A stretch of DNA of 64,000 nucleotides from Taeniopygia guttata (Eukaryota > Chordata > Aves > Passeriformes > Estrildidae), in assembly GCF_048771995.1 (NCBI RefSeq), contig NC_133030.1, forward strand, positions 39,742,001-39,806,000, given 5' to 3'. Numbering within the stretch: the first letter of the stretch is position 1; each line of letters opens with the position of its first letter. A program made the position numbers and the translations under genes. The notes under the pieces were generated by a model. The model was not told the DNA's origin. It ran no database searches and saw nothing but the letters and a program-made list of their open reading frames with translations. Positions 22,106-34,464 of the stretch are shown here, one piece after another.

Positions 22106-25100
22106 ATTCCCAGAAACATCTGAAACATTTCAGGCAGAGTGCCTCCCTAAACAAGCAAAAAAACCCCAAATTTTTTCCTAAGCAAGTGAGAAGTGTAGAT
22201 TCACAAATTCACTGCCTGATGGGCAGATAAAAGCACCAGAAATGAGAGGGGGCATTCAGCCCATTCTGCAGGAATCCCCCTCTTATCCCACGTGCGTCAT
22301 TAGCGTGCCTTCATCAGGCTGTCAAATAGCACCCTCAGATGGCTCTACTTCATATATCTCTTCATCAGTTTTTTTTTCTTTTCTTTTTAAAATCAGGAAA
22401 AGGACATACATCCTTAATGCAATGCTGTCAATTTCTAGTGCTTCTGACTGCAGAGAAAAGCCCAAGGAGATGGATGAATAAGCCTAATACAAGGTTCCAA
22501 AAAAGGAAGCAGATGAAAACACTCAAAAGGTAACATAATTTCTGATTATACAAAAGGTTACTTCAAGATTTATTGAATCCTTTTTAACATTAAATACTGT
22601 AATATGGTCTCTAATTCTTGTAGCAGTTTTCTATGCATTTTATAATACTGAGATTTTCTTGATTTTGCTGGGAATCAGTGCATTTGGCAATGAACCGGTG
22701 AGCTCTGCAATTAACTTCAAGCTTCTGTGTTGATACACAGTTTATTTCACACTATTTCTATAGCTTCAGTTTTCAATATATCATAAAGTCATGCATCTGT
22801 AGCATTTCCTCACACTATAAGTACTTAACCACTTTCATGGAAGTTAACCGCTGAAATCAGATGCTTTAATGGTTGCAAAAAAAGGAGTTCATGCTTCTGG
22901 CACTGAGGAGAGCATAAAATAACCCAATATGGCAATTTCCCATCTAAATGGTGGAGTCTGGGTTTCTGAGTTAAACCCTGTGGACAGAATGGAACTGTTC
23001 AAACATCTCAAGAGATTATTTCAAACTGTTTGACACTTCGGTAAACTTTGATAGTCAGCTTTACTATTTTAATAATTTCTTCATAAGGATTCATATTTTT
23101 ATTAAAAGAAAATAGTAAATAGAACAAAAGAGGTTTGGTTTGTGGGGATTTTTTTCTTGTTTGCTCTCTGTTTATGATGAAGACTAAAGGACACTTCTAA
23201 TATGAAGGAACAGGACCAGAGGAAAATCAAAACTAGCAGGGAGCTAAAAAGTAATGAAAGGAAGTGAAACTGAGGTAAGTGAAGTAAATAAGAGGATTAG
23301 AGGAAGCAGGTGAGAAATATCTCAGGGATAAAGCTTTGGAGGAAGGGGGAAATGCTTTGGAGGAAATAGGACACAGAGAAAATCAAAGGGAGGGACAGGC
23401 TTGGGTTTGTAATTTTCATCTTCAGAAATACAGACACAGCAGGACACTTACACCTGTTCAAAGGGAACTAAATGTTACAGTCTATGAAAATGACAAATTC
23501 TAATCTGAGAATATTTTTATTCCCTTTGAATACACCATGACTTGTAACTTCACTACCATAAACTGAATTTTAAGTCGGTGATAACAGATACTATGTTACC
23601 ATAACGGCCTTCCTGTGCATTCTTTCATACTTGCTTAACAGATGGAAAATCAAACCTAATAACATTATAGGAATTCCCAAAAAAATTTAAGGGAAGTAGT
23701 TGCTTCTATAACCTTCACTTTAATTTTCAGACCCATAAAAGATGTATTTCTTCAGAAATACATTTCCACTAGTTTGAAATAATCTTTTAAAAGACACGAC
23801 AGATGTTTGTGAAAACATCAAGACATTGATCACATGTAGAAATATTCTATATTTATGTGGAGAGCTCGAAGTTTATAATAATAGAAAATTATCTTGGACT
23901 AACATCACAAAGTAGCTAGAATATTTATGTCTCTCAGATGCTGATGCAATGTTGATGAGATGGTGTATGATTATTTCAGGATTAAACACTACAGTAATAA
24001 TCACATTCCCACTGAGTTCTCCTAAATACTCTCAGCAAACCCATTTGTCCCTCTTCCTTGACTGAATCCCATCTCTGTAGAAAGAAATAGCTCCATAAAA
24101 CTGGGTCAAGCACACAGTTTACTCTTTCCTACAGAAACAGTATATGTCACATACATAATAACTTCTCCCTTTGATAACAATTTTATCCAGTCAATATTGG
24201 GCTGAAACATGATGCAGTGTGGGGAAAGTGAGAACATCAAAACCAAAAAACTAACAAAAAGAAAAGAACAGATCCTAATGGGAAACTTCAGGAATAAAAA
24301 GTAAAGTGCTAGCAGAGGAAAATATAAGCTTTAAAAAGTTATCATTTTTTTCTCTCAAAATGTGCCCTTCTGTAATTAAAAGTTTTTTTTCTCACAGCTC
24401 AAAAAACATGTGCATGCTCACATTAATACTGTAAAATGTGACTTAGAAAAATCCTATATTCTTGTCCATTAACCACTGCATGTGATCCAAACACTATTTT
24501 AAGAAGAAATGGAGAGGATCTGTATTTGCACACAATGTAAGATGCTGAAGAGAAATAACTCTTCTCCCATTTCCATAGTTTGCTGTTACAGCAGAAAAAC
24601 TGGTCATTAACACCACTGCTAAAAAAAAAAAAAAAAAACCCAACCAAACAAAAAAAAACCCAACAAGGTAAAATCTTAAAATCTTACCCTCACTGTCTTC
24701 CATAGAAGATAGCTGTTAAATTAACATAAGATTCTGAATTACTATTAGTGTTGAATATATATTTATGTGTCATTATTACTTTGTGCACCAAATAACTGCA
24801 GATAAACCCAGAGACAAGCACATGCTTCTTGAATCTGGTGTGCACAAAGCAATTACTAGAAGTATCTCAACTTTGTGTTTTCTCTTACCACAATTCTTTT
24901 CTGGACTTTTCCAAGACCGTGCACACTCATTTGACAAGATCACATTTTGTACCTGCAGGTACAATAGCTGCAAACAGGTACAAATAGCTGAATACCATTG
25001 TGATGCCCACATGTAATTTCAGCGCTGTTTTGGCCTTATGCTGCACAGTGGGATGAGACACATTCTCTTCTCCCTTCTGGTAATCAGGAAAAATGAAATT

Positions 25101-28100
25101 CATAGCTGCGATCTTTGCTGTGTTATCCTAAGTTGTAATTGCAGTCTGTCCATTCTATTCAGAAATAGAAAGTGAAATACTTTAAATACTGACACCACAG
25201 TGACTTCAACATCTTCCAGGAGAGGAAATGCATCCAGCTATGCAAGAAAGCAAAGCAAACTGCTCTGATATGAATGCTCCAACACTTCTTCCATCTTATC
25301 ACAAAGATCCACGGCAGGTGCTCAGTCAGGAACTCCCTGGAAAACCACCTAACTTTAAGAAAGTTGTCATTGTTCTTGCAAAACTGAGCTCAATAAAATA
25401 AATAAATAAAATTGATTTATATTATTCCTAATTTTGATGATGACTACTTTTAAATGTTCCTCAAGCTGTGTTGCGAGATTACTTTGACAGTGCTGAACAC
25501 TAGGCAGTTAAAATTGTAATGGAGTTGAAGTGAGTGAATTAAAATAATGAGATCAAAACAACTGCCAGAATTATCAAAAGGTTATATATCTAAATATAGC
25601 TTGTCCTGAAGATACTTCCAACCAGTGCATCTGTCGAACTAAATCGATAAAACTGGTTAGAATCAAAGCCAGGTGTTTTGTCAGGACAGGTAAAAAGAAA
25701 AAATTAAAAAGCTGTTATCACACCCGGCTTGCAAAGTCTTTATCTGAGCAAAATTAAAACATTATTTCCTGTTTCCACTAATTTTCTGTGTTGGGCTATT
25801 CCACACAAACCTGAATGAGCTGACCTTTCATCAGAATAACCCAACAGTCAGAGATGGCACGCAGGGCCAAACATGTTCAGTGGCCACGCAGGCTAATACC
25901 ATGCATTTGTTTCCTATGGGTGTTCTACAAGATGCCTTTCTACTTTAGTCACACAGAATAAATATTGTTTAGGAATTCTGGTTACTTGGAAGGAGAGTTC
26001 TGGGAACTGAATTTGAAGTGTGGATGAAGAGAAATAATGCAGCACTACAAAAGGAAATTGTCAAGCAGACGACTAAAAACCCTCAGGTGACAGATTCTGC
26101 ACCAGTATATTCAGTAAAGAGCTAAAATTATGCCACTGCTGCTTAAAAGAATTTATGCAGGCAATTAATTCTGTGGACTGGGAAGTGTTTAATCTTTTAA
26201 GTCATGCTTAAATAACAGGGCTAAGATTCAAAAATATATGAATTATATTTGTCACTTGCAGTCACCTAATTAAGAACTACACCCGTTCATCCTCAGTGCC
26301 CATGTAATAGCATAATTATTGTATTTGGTGTAATCAAAACCCACACATTTTTAAAGGATTGTTCAAATGCAGCTTAGGTACATCTCCCCATATGACATGG
26401 CTAACCAAGAGCATTGTTGTAGCAGGGCTTCACTTTTGTAGGAGTAAACCACATTTCACTGATAAAGAGCTGTGTTCACATTTCATTGCATGAAAGCATT
26501 GAGGCAGTTGAGACTGTGGAATCAGTATGTTCAGGGAGAGCAAAAGATAACATAAGCCCAGTCATTACAGCTGCAAGCTCCTACTGAAATTAAAAGGAAA
26601 CAAACCCTCCACTGTAACCCTTTCTCCCCCACCAGATGTACAGGTCTCTGAAAAACTGCTACCTCTAAACCTCATCTGCTTCTCTGCACTTCGTTTGCTG
26701 CAAGCACATTCCATTTTCTGTGGAAACAGCCAAAATGGAAGAAAAGCTTAGCTCTCACATCAGCTTTAATAGAAGGTCACAGATGAAAGCAGTGCTGCCA
26801 CTACGAGGAAGCAGACACAAATAAGCCTCTCTAAACGGTTCTCAAAATCGCATCTCTTTTTTCAAGCCAATGTACACCCTGCAGCTGCGCTCACCAGAGA
26901 TTAACTGATGCTTTTAACTTCCTGCATAATAGAAAAGGTTTCGAGGAGGACAATATTACAGCGGTAAGTTTTTGTAAACCAAACTCCTACAATCACAAAC
27001 AAGAGAGGAGAAAAATAGATACTGAAAGGTACAAGTGGAGATTGTCTGTAAACCTTTACAGAAGATAGTGGGCAGATGGTAGGGATTTGCAGTGACACAG
27101 CTGTTTTTAAAAATAAAGAGGTGGAAGAGGAGAGGCATGATTACACATACGTTTCTAAGCCTGGACGCACAAGAGTAAAAATTAGGCGAGCAGTGGGAAT
27201 TTGAAGTTTGTATATTATTTTTTAGTCCAAATTGACATTTAGAAACTTCTAAAAATAATCCTAGCACCTTCAACTTTCTTTTCCAGTCATTAGTTTTCTA
27301 AATAACTATGAAGCAAAGCTGACAACAGAAACATTAACCTACAATGAGTTATTAAAAAGACAATTACAGAATCTTAAGAATATCAAAATTACTTTCAGTA
27401 CCTCCAATTAGCACATTTTTTCTCTAAGCTTTAAAAGACAATTCTATGAAATCATTAAATGAACATAAATTATGTCACCTGTTTGAACTTCCTATGAATA
27501 GATTTAATTTTTACTGCTGTATTTATTTTTCAGAGGTTACTAGTAGAATGCACAAGAGTAAGATGTATGGGGATTATTGCAGATTCAACAGCATAGGAGG
27601 TGAGGCAGAAAAATGTCCAAATTCAATAGGGTCAAGCACTGGATATTAATTTCATCAAAATAGAAAAATGCTAAACAATAATTTTTATTTAAAAACTTTA
27701 GAGACCTTTCATTCTTTTTCTAATGCACATTCTTATGTATGTTCCCCACAGTCATAGAGAATGCTTATATAAGAGAAACAGCAAAGGGTTTTTTAGTGCA
27801 CATTGTTAAGTCGCCTTCTCCAGAGAATCCAGTGAAGCTGTTTCTTCACAGCTTTGTTTACAAAATTAACTCTTCCAGATCCAAGAAATCTTGTATTAAC
27901 AAGAGAGGTGCCACTTATACCAAAACAATATTTTGATCTTTCTTCATGGAGCCAGTTTTTTCACACTACACCAGTTCACTTCCTTCCCTGTATTAGAAAA
28001 GACTCACCAGTGTAAACATACTTTTTTACATTTGCTATATAAAAGCCATCTATTTTTCTGAACACACTGAGCTGGTGTCCAACAAAAGAAAAAGGTTATC

Positions 28101-29130
28101 TAGAACCAACCCACTAAAAATGTCTTTATATCCATCTCCAGAGTCACCGGTGCTGGCTTTTGCTACAGTTGGATATTGACCTGAATGGGCAGCAGATAAA
28201 ACCTGTTAGAAAAAATCCAGGTATTCCACAACTTGTTTCACAGTATCTGAGCTGCTCCCAGTCCAAAGACAACAAAGTGATTAGCATAGGCGCTGTCTAG
28301 CACACAAACAAACTCAACAACTGAAGACATTTAAATTAATTTTATTTATACCAGGTTTTCAAAATCAGAAATATTTCAAAGAAGTTCAATAGACAGGTGC
28401 TACATTGATGATCTTTGATCCACCATTAGTGCCGTGTTTTCACTCTACAATCATTAACTCGCCACCATAAACTAAAGGGGACTTACAGAAGTTTATAAAA
28501 AATAGGAGGACATGAAAATTTGGTTTATACTGGAATTGGCATAAGAGAGTAAAGCTTATCAAATTGTGGCAGTTGCTGTATTCCACCACATTGTTCTGAG
28601 GGAATGGTAGAGAAGGAAAAGTCTTCCACTTAGCAAAACACTTTGGGTTTAATGGAGCATACTCAAACTCCACTTCATGATCTGACTAGGAGTGCTTTTT
28701 ATACTCAAGTCCATATAAATTTAAGCTTTGCACTTCTAAAATCGCCACAAGCATAAACCTCACACACTCTAGTCTTGGATTGATTTCCTTTTCCAGAGAA
28801 ACCAAACCAATCTATCTATACCTCTTCCAGGACTTACCAAATCAAACAAAACTGCTGGCTTTGAAATTTTTTAGAAGAAAAATGCCATTTCTGCACAAGC
28901 TACTGTCATGAAAAATTTATTTAACATTTCTTTATCAATAAAATAACTGAAGCCAAGATATCCAAAAGTCACATCTACACAGATACACAGAAGATACTCA
29001 ACTTGAGAGGATTCTCCTCCACTCCTCGATCACAATGAGGCCCTCTTTATTTTGCATAATGACAGAAAACAACAGCTGACAAACCATTTTGGAACAGATG
29101 CCAGCTGTCTCTCATTTGTTTTATAATTCA
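22106..29130. other. Intergenic DNA between the 21.6-kb CR1 and the 3' end of CFL2
   Basis: AT-rich unique DNA. No exon, RNA gene or clear transposon was found on either strand. Near 22289-22299 a CACGTG E-box overlaps a TGCGTCA ATF/CREB-like site. Simple A/C-rich sequence occurs at 24620-24665. Confidence 0.5.
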
Positions 29131-31768
29131 AACAGTAACAGTTCTGTAGCACTTTATTGATTTTTGTTTTTTGTTTTTGTTTTTTTTTTTAAAGCAAGCC
29201 ATCTGAACTGGACCTCACATCAGTGAGTCAGTCATTCCTTTCAAGAACAAACCAAAGGCAGGCTGATCCTTTTGGATCCAAAACTTTAATTTGGTAGGAA
29301 TCTTACATAAAGACAGTTTGTGCTTCAATTTCACAGCTAGTTGGACTGAGTGAATATATACCTAAGCTAGTTTAAAAAAAAAAAAAAAAAAAAAAAAAGG
29401 AACTTATAATATTCAACTAAGAAGCCACAGACATTTTTCCGGACTGCAGCAGAGACAAACAATAAATTTAAACACGATACTCCTTAAAAAAATTTTACTG
29501 TCTAAAATGAAAATTCAAATGGTTTATTATAATTTAATATTCTCCATTTGGCTTTTTCTAAAGAAACAATTTATTCCTTGTGAAAAATCAGTTAAAAGAT
29601 AATTTCATTTTACTGTACTGAACTTAAGTTAAACATAAAGCACAAATATCTTTAGATTAAACTGGGCTTTGCATACAACATGAATGATCAGAAATAGACT
29701 ATTTTGAGGAATAAAAAGTTGTGGGCTTTTTTTTTCATCTAGACAACATGCATACCATCAGTTACTTCGCAATCTTAAAAGGTACCTGAAAGGAGAGTTT
29801 TGTAGAACAAAACCAAGACTCATTAATACACTTAGTAAGTCAGTGGTCATCATGCCTTTTTACTTAAATTCTAGTAAAGTTTAGTCTACATAGAACAGCA
29901 AACACAATGAAGTGTGCAAGTCATAGGGATAGCCAGAAGCCTGAAATAAAGTCTTAAAGTTCTACAGGACAAGAGAGCCTAAACACAGTACCATTAGGTT
30001 GCTTAAACTACTGGGGGGGAAACAAAAGAGAGAAAGTATTTGGATTAGTATCTGCTTCCTTGTTGCAAATGGACTGAACATAAAGAGCCTGCATTTAAAA
30101 GCTCCACAGTTCTACTCTACCACTTTTTAAAATAAGGTAATGATAAAAGAGCATTCCTTCTAGCAGCATGTACAGTTCAGCTGCCAGTGGCTGCCTAACA
30201 GCGCTCCTTTATGCATACCAGGAGAATCATGTCCAGTTTTGCCATTTGTGGATAACGATGACAAGATACAAAAGCATGTGTTTGCCATAAATAGCTCTGG
30301 CTAACGGAGGATTGCTCACACAGAGCAGATCAAATTCTCTATAAGGAGAGCATAATTTGGCCCCCAGCCAAAACACGTCCCCTATGCAAGCCTCAGTAGT
30401 GGCAAACACTTTCCAGTTCTATTTACATAGAAGCTAACAAGGAGAACAGTTCATTTCGGCTAATTCTTGTACTGAGTCGGTCTAACTATAACACTCAAGA
30501 AACAAAAATTATTTCCCCGCTTCATACTCTGCATATAACTGTCATTACACATCATCTTGCCCGGAAAAACGGCAAGCTGTAAAAACGTGCAAGGTTTTAC
30601 TCTGGCATGTAGAACTTTAAGAACATTCAGGTACAAAACACACTGCATGGTTAATTACTTTGTATTTTTAAGTTTCTGACACAAGTGTTTCATGGGACTA
30701 ATGGTATCCAGTAGTGGTAGCTTCTTTACTTTACGGTAAACTAGGAGCAGGTCCTTTATTGAACGGCCAGAACAGAGCCACAAAGTATTGTAAAGCAGTG
30801 CCTAAATCAGTATTAAAAACTTGCATTATTCAAGATGAGATTAATGATTGTTTACCTTTACAATACTTTCCACAGAAGTTATTCGAAATATGCTTAAACA
30901 CTTAAAAACTATATTTTCCAATGAAAACAAGGCAACGTTCTGTAATAAGCCACAAGTTTTATTGCAACGTGGCCAGTTTTTGATCTCAAAGAACAATATT
31001 CCATTTAAGGCTCTTTTTAATACAGAAATTGCCACCATGACTGATGTTTTACAAAACTTTAGTGTTTCAAGACTCATATGGTAAACAGATAACTTCTACT
31101 CCTGTTCAGTAGTGTACATTCAATGGAAAACGAAAGGCATCGTAACAGCTACTTCATTTATAAAGATATGCATGTAACAGGAATGAAACTGAGGTACTAC
31201 AATAATTTGATGACACAGTTACAGCAACTTAATTGGCATTCCTTGGGGGGGCGGGTCAAACATATTACAAAAAAGTGCTTTAAATGCATAGTGTTGTGTG
31301 CTGCCATGTCACAAAAATAGGCTTGTCAAGGCAGGTGAGGTGTATGAATGCACAAGAGCCTCATGGAACTGCAATCAAGTGCAACTGTAAGTAATACTGT
31401 AGAGAGTCTACCATCCGACCAGTGGACAATACTTTCAAGGCATTCGATTAGCTTACCCTTTGCTGTCTGCTAGACTATTTACATTAACTATCACATTCAT
31501 TGAACATGTTGCAAGGAATGCCTGCAACGTCAGTTTTGGCCAACAGGATGACGTGAAAGCATTCCTTGAATCCTACATAAAACTACCAGGATTAAACAGT
31601 CTAATGACAATCACTGGTAGACTGCTTAACAATGACATCTCCTTCAGGGCGGTGGGGAAGGGACTTATTTTTGTAGGAGGGGAGGGGATGGGGAGACTAA
31701 TACTATTCCAATTGAACGAGCTGCAGAAATGGAAGCTCCTTAGATCCAGATGGCACTTGTCTGTCTTT
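29130..31768 (-). other. CFL2: CFL2 3' UTR (extent inferred)
   Basis: Begins after the TAA. On the minus strand AATAAA signals occur at 30958-30963, 30755-30760 (CAATAAAGG), 29570-29575, 29523-29528 and 29153-29158 (CAATAAAGTGC). The last is followed by a GU-rich GTTACTGTTTG, so an end near 29130 would give a UTR of about 2.6 kb, in line with the long CFL2 3' UTR known from mammals. A 26-nt or so A-run (plus strand) at about 29372-29398 lies inside. Alternative shorter ends are possible. Confidence 0.6.
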
Positions 31769-31881
31769 TTATAAGGGTTTTCCTTCAAGTGAAACTACCA
31801 CGTTGCCTCCCAATTTCTCTCCAAGTGTTGAACGGTCCTTAATATCATCCAAACCATTTACTTGCCACTCATGTTTAATAC
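31769..31881 (-). CDS. CFL2: CFL2 coding exon 4 with stop
   Basis: 113 nt from (G)[16 protein letters not shown] to SLEGKPL and TAA. The acceptor is TCTTGCAG. The 3' UTR follows directly. Confidence 0.97.
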
Positions 31882-33877
31882 CTGCAAGACAGATGGACAG
31901 CAATGTACTTGTGAGAACCTCAACATCTAAATGGCACAGTGTTTAACGAGAAAAACATTTTTAGGTCCATACCTGTAAATTTCTTTTTAATGGCATCTTT
32001 AGAGCTTGCGTAGATCATCTTGCTTTTTAAAGGTGCACTTTCAGGAGCCCTTTAAAGGAAAAAGCCAACAACAAAACAGTTACTAAGTCATCCAGTGGTA
32101 GCTCCAGAATATTCAACTTTAACAGCAAGCTTTGCTTTCACACACCAGAATATAAATACCAGATCTTCTTTCTTAGATTCCTTTGTCTCATATGTGGCAT
32201 CATACAAAGCGTATCGGCAATCGTTCAAAGGTAGCAACTTCACAAAGGCTGTATAGGGGTCCTCCACAGTATCACCAATGTCACCAACCAATATCTGCTT
32301 TGCCTCCTCTACAATTATTTGTTTTTTGTCATCACTTAAGCAGAAGAGAACAGCTTTCTTTCTTTTTTTAATCTCTTCTGGGGTTGAAGATTTCCTTACT
32401 TTCATGTCATTAAAAACCTTTATGACTTCATCATTCACTGTTACTCCAGAAGCCTGTAAAATGAGATCAAAGGAATAATTTAAACAGCAAAAATTAACAC
32501 TCACTAGAAAAATATGATAGCCCACAGTGCTAGATAAAGAAGTCTGCCTGCCCCCGTAAGAATAAAAATACTATACTCAACCTGAACACACTATGAATTT
32601 AGTAATATTTGTAGGATTGGAGCAGAGGATATAAAGGAGGCGTGAATTCAGTAGTTCCTTGTTGTAGTTCCTTCAGTAGTTCCCAGAACTCAGCATTTTC
32701 AGCTGCAGTTCTGGATAGCAATTTCATACAACTAGTCACACAACTGTACCACTCAAACAGTTTTACTTTACCTTATCATGCTTTTGGCTTATTTGGGGGG
32801 AGGGGAAGAGGGAGCGATGAGGGGGTAGGAACGGAACAGGAGAGCAGTTTGTAATTTTCGGTTGGGATAGGAGGGGGTGGGGTTTTGGTGGGTAGATTTT
32901 TGTTGGCTTTTTTTTTTCAGTAGAGCAAACACTACAGAAGCAGCTCACATCCAGCACTGTCATGACTCTCATTTTGTTGAGTGAGGTAAGGCTCTACAAG
33001 CAGCAGAAATGGTTTCTGCGTTGTGTCAGCTTCAACACCGCGCCTTAAGAACTCCCGAATTTTACTTCATACTGCTGCGGGAGTATTGTTTGACTGCTCT
33101 TCGTTCATATAAAAATACCGGTTAGAACTGTACGGCTCCCCATATAACTCGCAAGTCACGCAAAACAAGAGCCTAAACCAGCAAATAAACAAAACACCGG
33201 CAGGGCAAACGGGGAGCTCCAGGCAAAACGAAAATAATTTAGCAAACCCCGCTGCGAGTGAGCGAGCGAGCTCAGCCCATCCGCAGCGCCCTTGCCGCCG
33301 CTCCAGCAGCCGCATCTGCCGAGGCAGGCGCTGCCCGCGCAGGCTGCCCGGGAGGGAAGGCAGGTGCGCGGCTCGGGGGGAGCCGCCGCCTTTGTCCCCG
33401 GGGCGCGCCGGCCCCTCTCCCGCTTTGTTCCCGGGGATGGAGGGAACCCGCCGCGCCGCGCCCTCCGTCCCTGCCCGACACCCCCGCCCCGGCCCGGCGC
33501 TCCCACACGGCCGCTGCCGGCCGCCGGCGGGCCTGGGCAGCGGCGGCTCCGGGAGGAGTGCGGCCGCCTCTCCCCGCGCCCACCGCCCCGTTGGTGCTCG
33601 CACGGCCGGGCGGTGCCGCAGGGAGCGCGGCGCCGCCCGCCCGGCCCAGGCCCCGGCCCCGGCCCCGGCCCCGGCCCCGCCGCCCGCAGCTGCCCCGCGG
33701 CCGCTCCCGCGTCCCCTTCCCCCCGCACCCGGCTAAAATTAGACTAAAATGGCCGCCGGAGGCCGCGGGGCCGCGCCGGGCCGGGCCTGCTCCGCTCGGC
33801 CTCGCTCGGCTCCGCCGGGCCGCGCCAGCCGCCCGCGCCGCCCTCCCCGCCCGTCCGCGCCGCGCCGCCCTTACCAT
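31769..33877 (-). CDS. CFL2: CFL2, cofilin-2 (muscle cofilin), complete
   Basis: Cofilin-2 binds G- and F-actin through its ADF-H domain, severs and depolymerises filaments in the cytosol and sarcomere, and is switched off by LIMK phosphorylation of Ser3. Four exons (33875-33877, 32146-32453, 31973-32049, 31769-31881) total 501 nt: 166 aa plus TAA, the standard cofilin length. Visible: MASG N-terminus with Ser3; KKRKK nuclear-localisation motif near residue 30; [38 protein letters not shown] actin-binding helix around residues 112-131; C-terminus [27 protein letters not shown] and [11 protein letters not shown] mark CFL2 rather than CFL1 or destrin. All introns are GT-AG. The protein looks intact. 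Confidence 0.98.
31973..32049 (-). CDS. CFL2: CFL2 coding exon 3
   Basis: 77 nt, completing Trp then [20 protein letters not shown] and KKKFT. The acceptor is CCTTTAAAG and the donor GTATGG. It encodes the long actin-binding helix. The flanking introns are short, 96 nt (32050-32145) and 91 nt (31882-31972). Confidence 0.97.
32146..32453 (-). CDS. CFL2: CFL2 coding exon 2
   Basis: 308 nt, from [14 protein letters not shown] to EDLVFIFW (the Trp codon is split). The acceptor is CCTTTTACAG-like (TTTTACAG) and the donor GTGTGTG. It carries Ser3, the KKRKK nuclear-localisation motif and most of the ADF-H domain. Confidence 0.97.
32454..33874 (-). other. CFL2: CFL2 intron 1
   Basis: 1421 nt between the Met-only exon and exon 2. 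The 5' (high-coordinate) part is CpG island and contains five tandem GGGGCC units in sense (33649-33678). The 3' part holds G-rich plus-strand tracts at about 32793-32892. Confidence 0.9.
33649..33678 (-). repeat. (GGGGCC)5 hexanucleotide repeat in CFL2 intron 1
   Basis: The plus strand shows five uninterrupted GGCCCC units; the transcribed strand is therefore (GGGGCC)5, about 200 bp downstream of the CFL2 start exon. Confidence 0.97.
33875..33877 (-). CDS. CFL2: CFL2 coding exon 1 (initiator Met only)
   Basis: The minus strand reads GGCGCCATG directly followed by the donor GTAAGG. Cofilin genes characteristically place only the ATG in exon 1. The next exon opens with GCT TCT GGA (A-S-G), restoring MASG. 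The 5' UTR lies upstream, at higher coordinates, in the CpG island. Confidence 0.92.
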
Positions 33878-34379
33878 GGCGCCGGGTCCCGGGGCGGCGG
33901 CGGCTGCCTGCGGTGCGGGGCTGCTGCACGCAGAGAGCGCTGCGCTGCGCTAGGGGCGAGGCGGGCGGGGACTCGGCCGGGCGGGGATGAGCCGCAGCGG
34001 CCGGGGAGGGCCGGTCACATGGGCCGCGCCGCCACCACGTGCCGCCGCCGGCCGCGCTGGGCCGGCCCCCGGGGTAGGGCCCGCCGGCGGCGCGGCTCGG
34101 CGCCCGCCCGGCACAGGCAGCGTCGGTGCCGGACTGCGGGTGCCTGGCCCGGGCCCCGCAGCCCCGGGCGGCCCTTTCAGCGGGCCCCGGCGGCGGCCGG
34201 CCGGCTGCTGAGGGGGCGATGCGGCCGCTCCGCTGGGCTCGGAGCACCAGCGTCAGGCGGGGCACGATGGCGGCGCGGCGGCTCTGAACCGGCCACCGCT
34301 GCCCGCCCTTCCCCGCTCCGCCCGCGCTGCCACCCTGGCCGAGGCGTTTTCCCTTCTGCCGCTCCAAGGTTGTAATTCA

Positions 34380-34464
34380 CGGTGCGCGGCCGGACCTGCT
34401 CGCGGTGCGTGGCCGGACCTGCTCGCGGTGCGCGGCCGGACCGGTCGCGGTGCGCGGCCGGGCG
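34380..34464. repeat. GC-rich minisatellite, about 23-bp unit, 3.7 copies
   Basis: Unit CGGTGCGCGGCCGGACCTGC TCG at 34380-34402, a near-identical copy at 34403-34425 (one C/T change), a 22-bp copy at 34426-34447, and a partial copy from 34448. It sits at the distal edge of the CFL2 CpG island. Confidence 0.95.

Noticed and set aside
32183-32478. Plus-strand frames over CFL2 exon 2
   Set aside because: Antisense shadows of the cofilin exon.
33067-34375. Overlapping long open frames on both strands around the CFL2 start
   Set aside because: Same GC-island artefact, with low-complexity content in all frames and no family resemblance.
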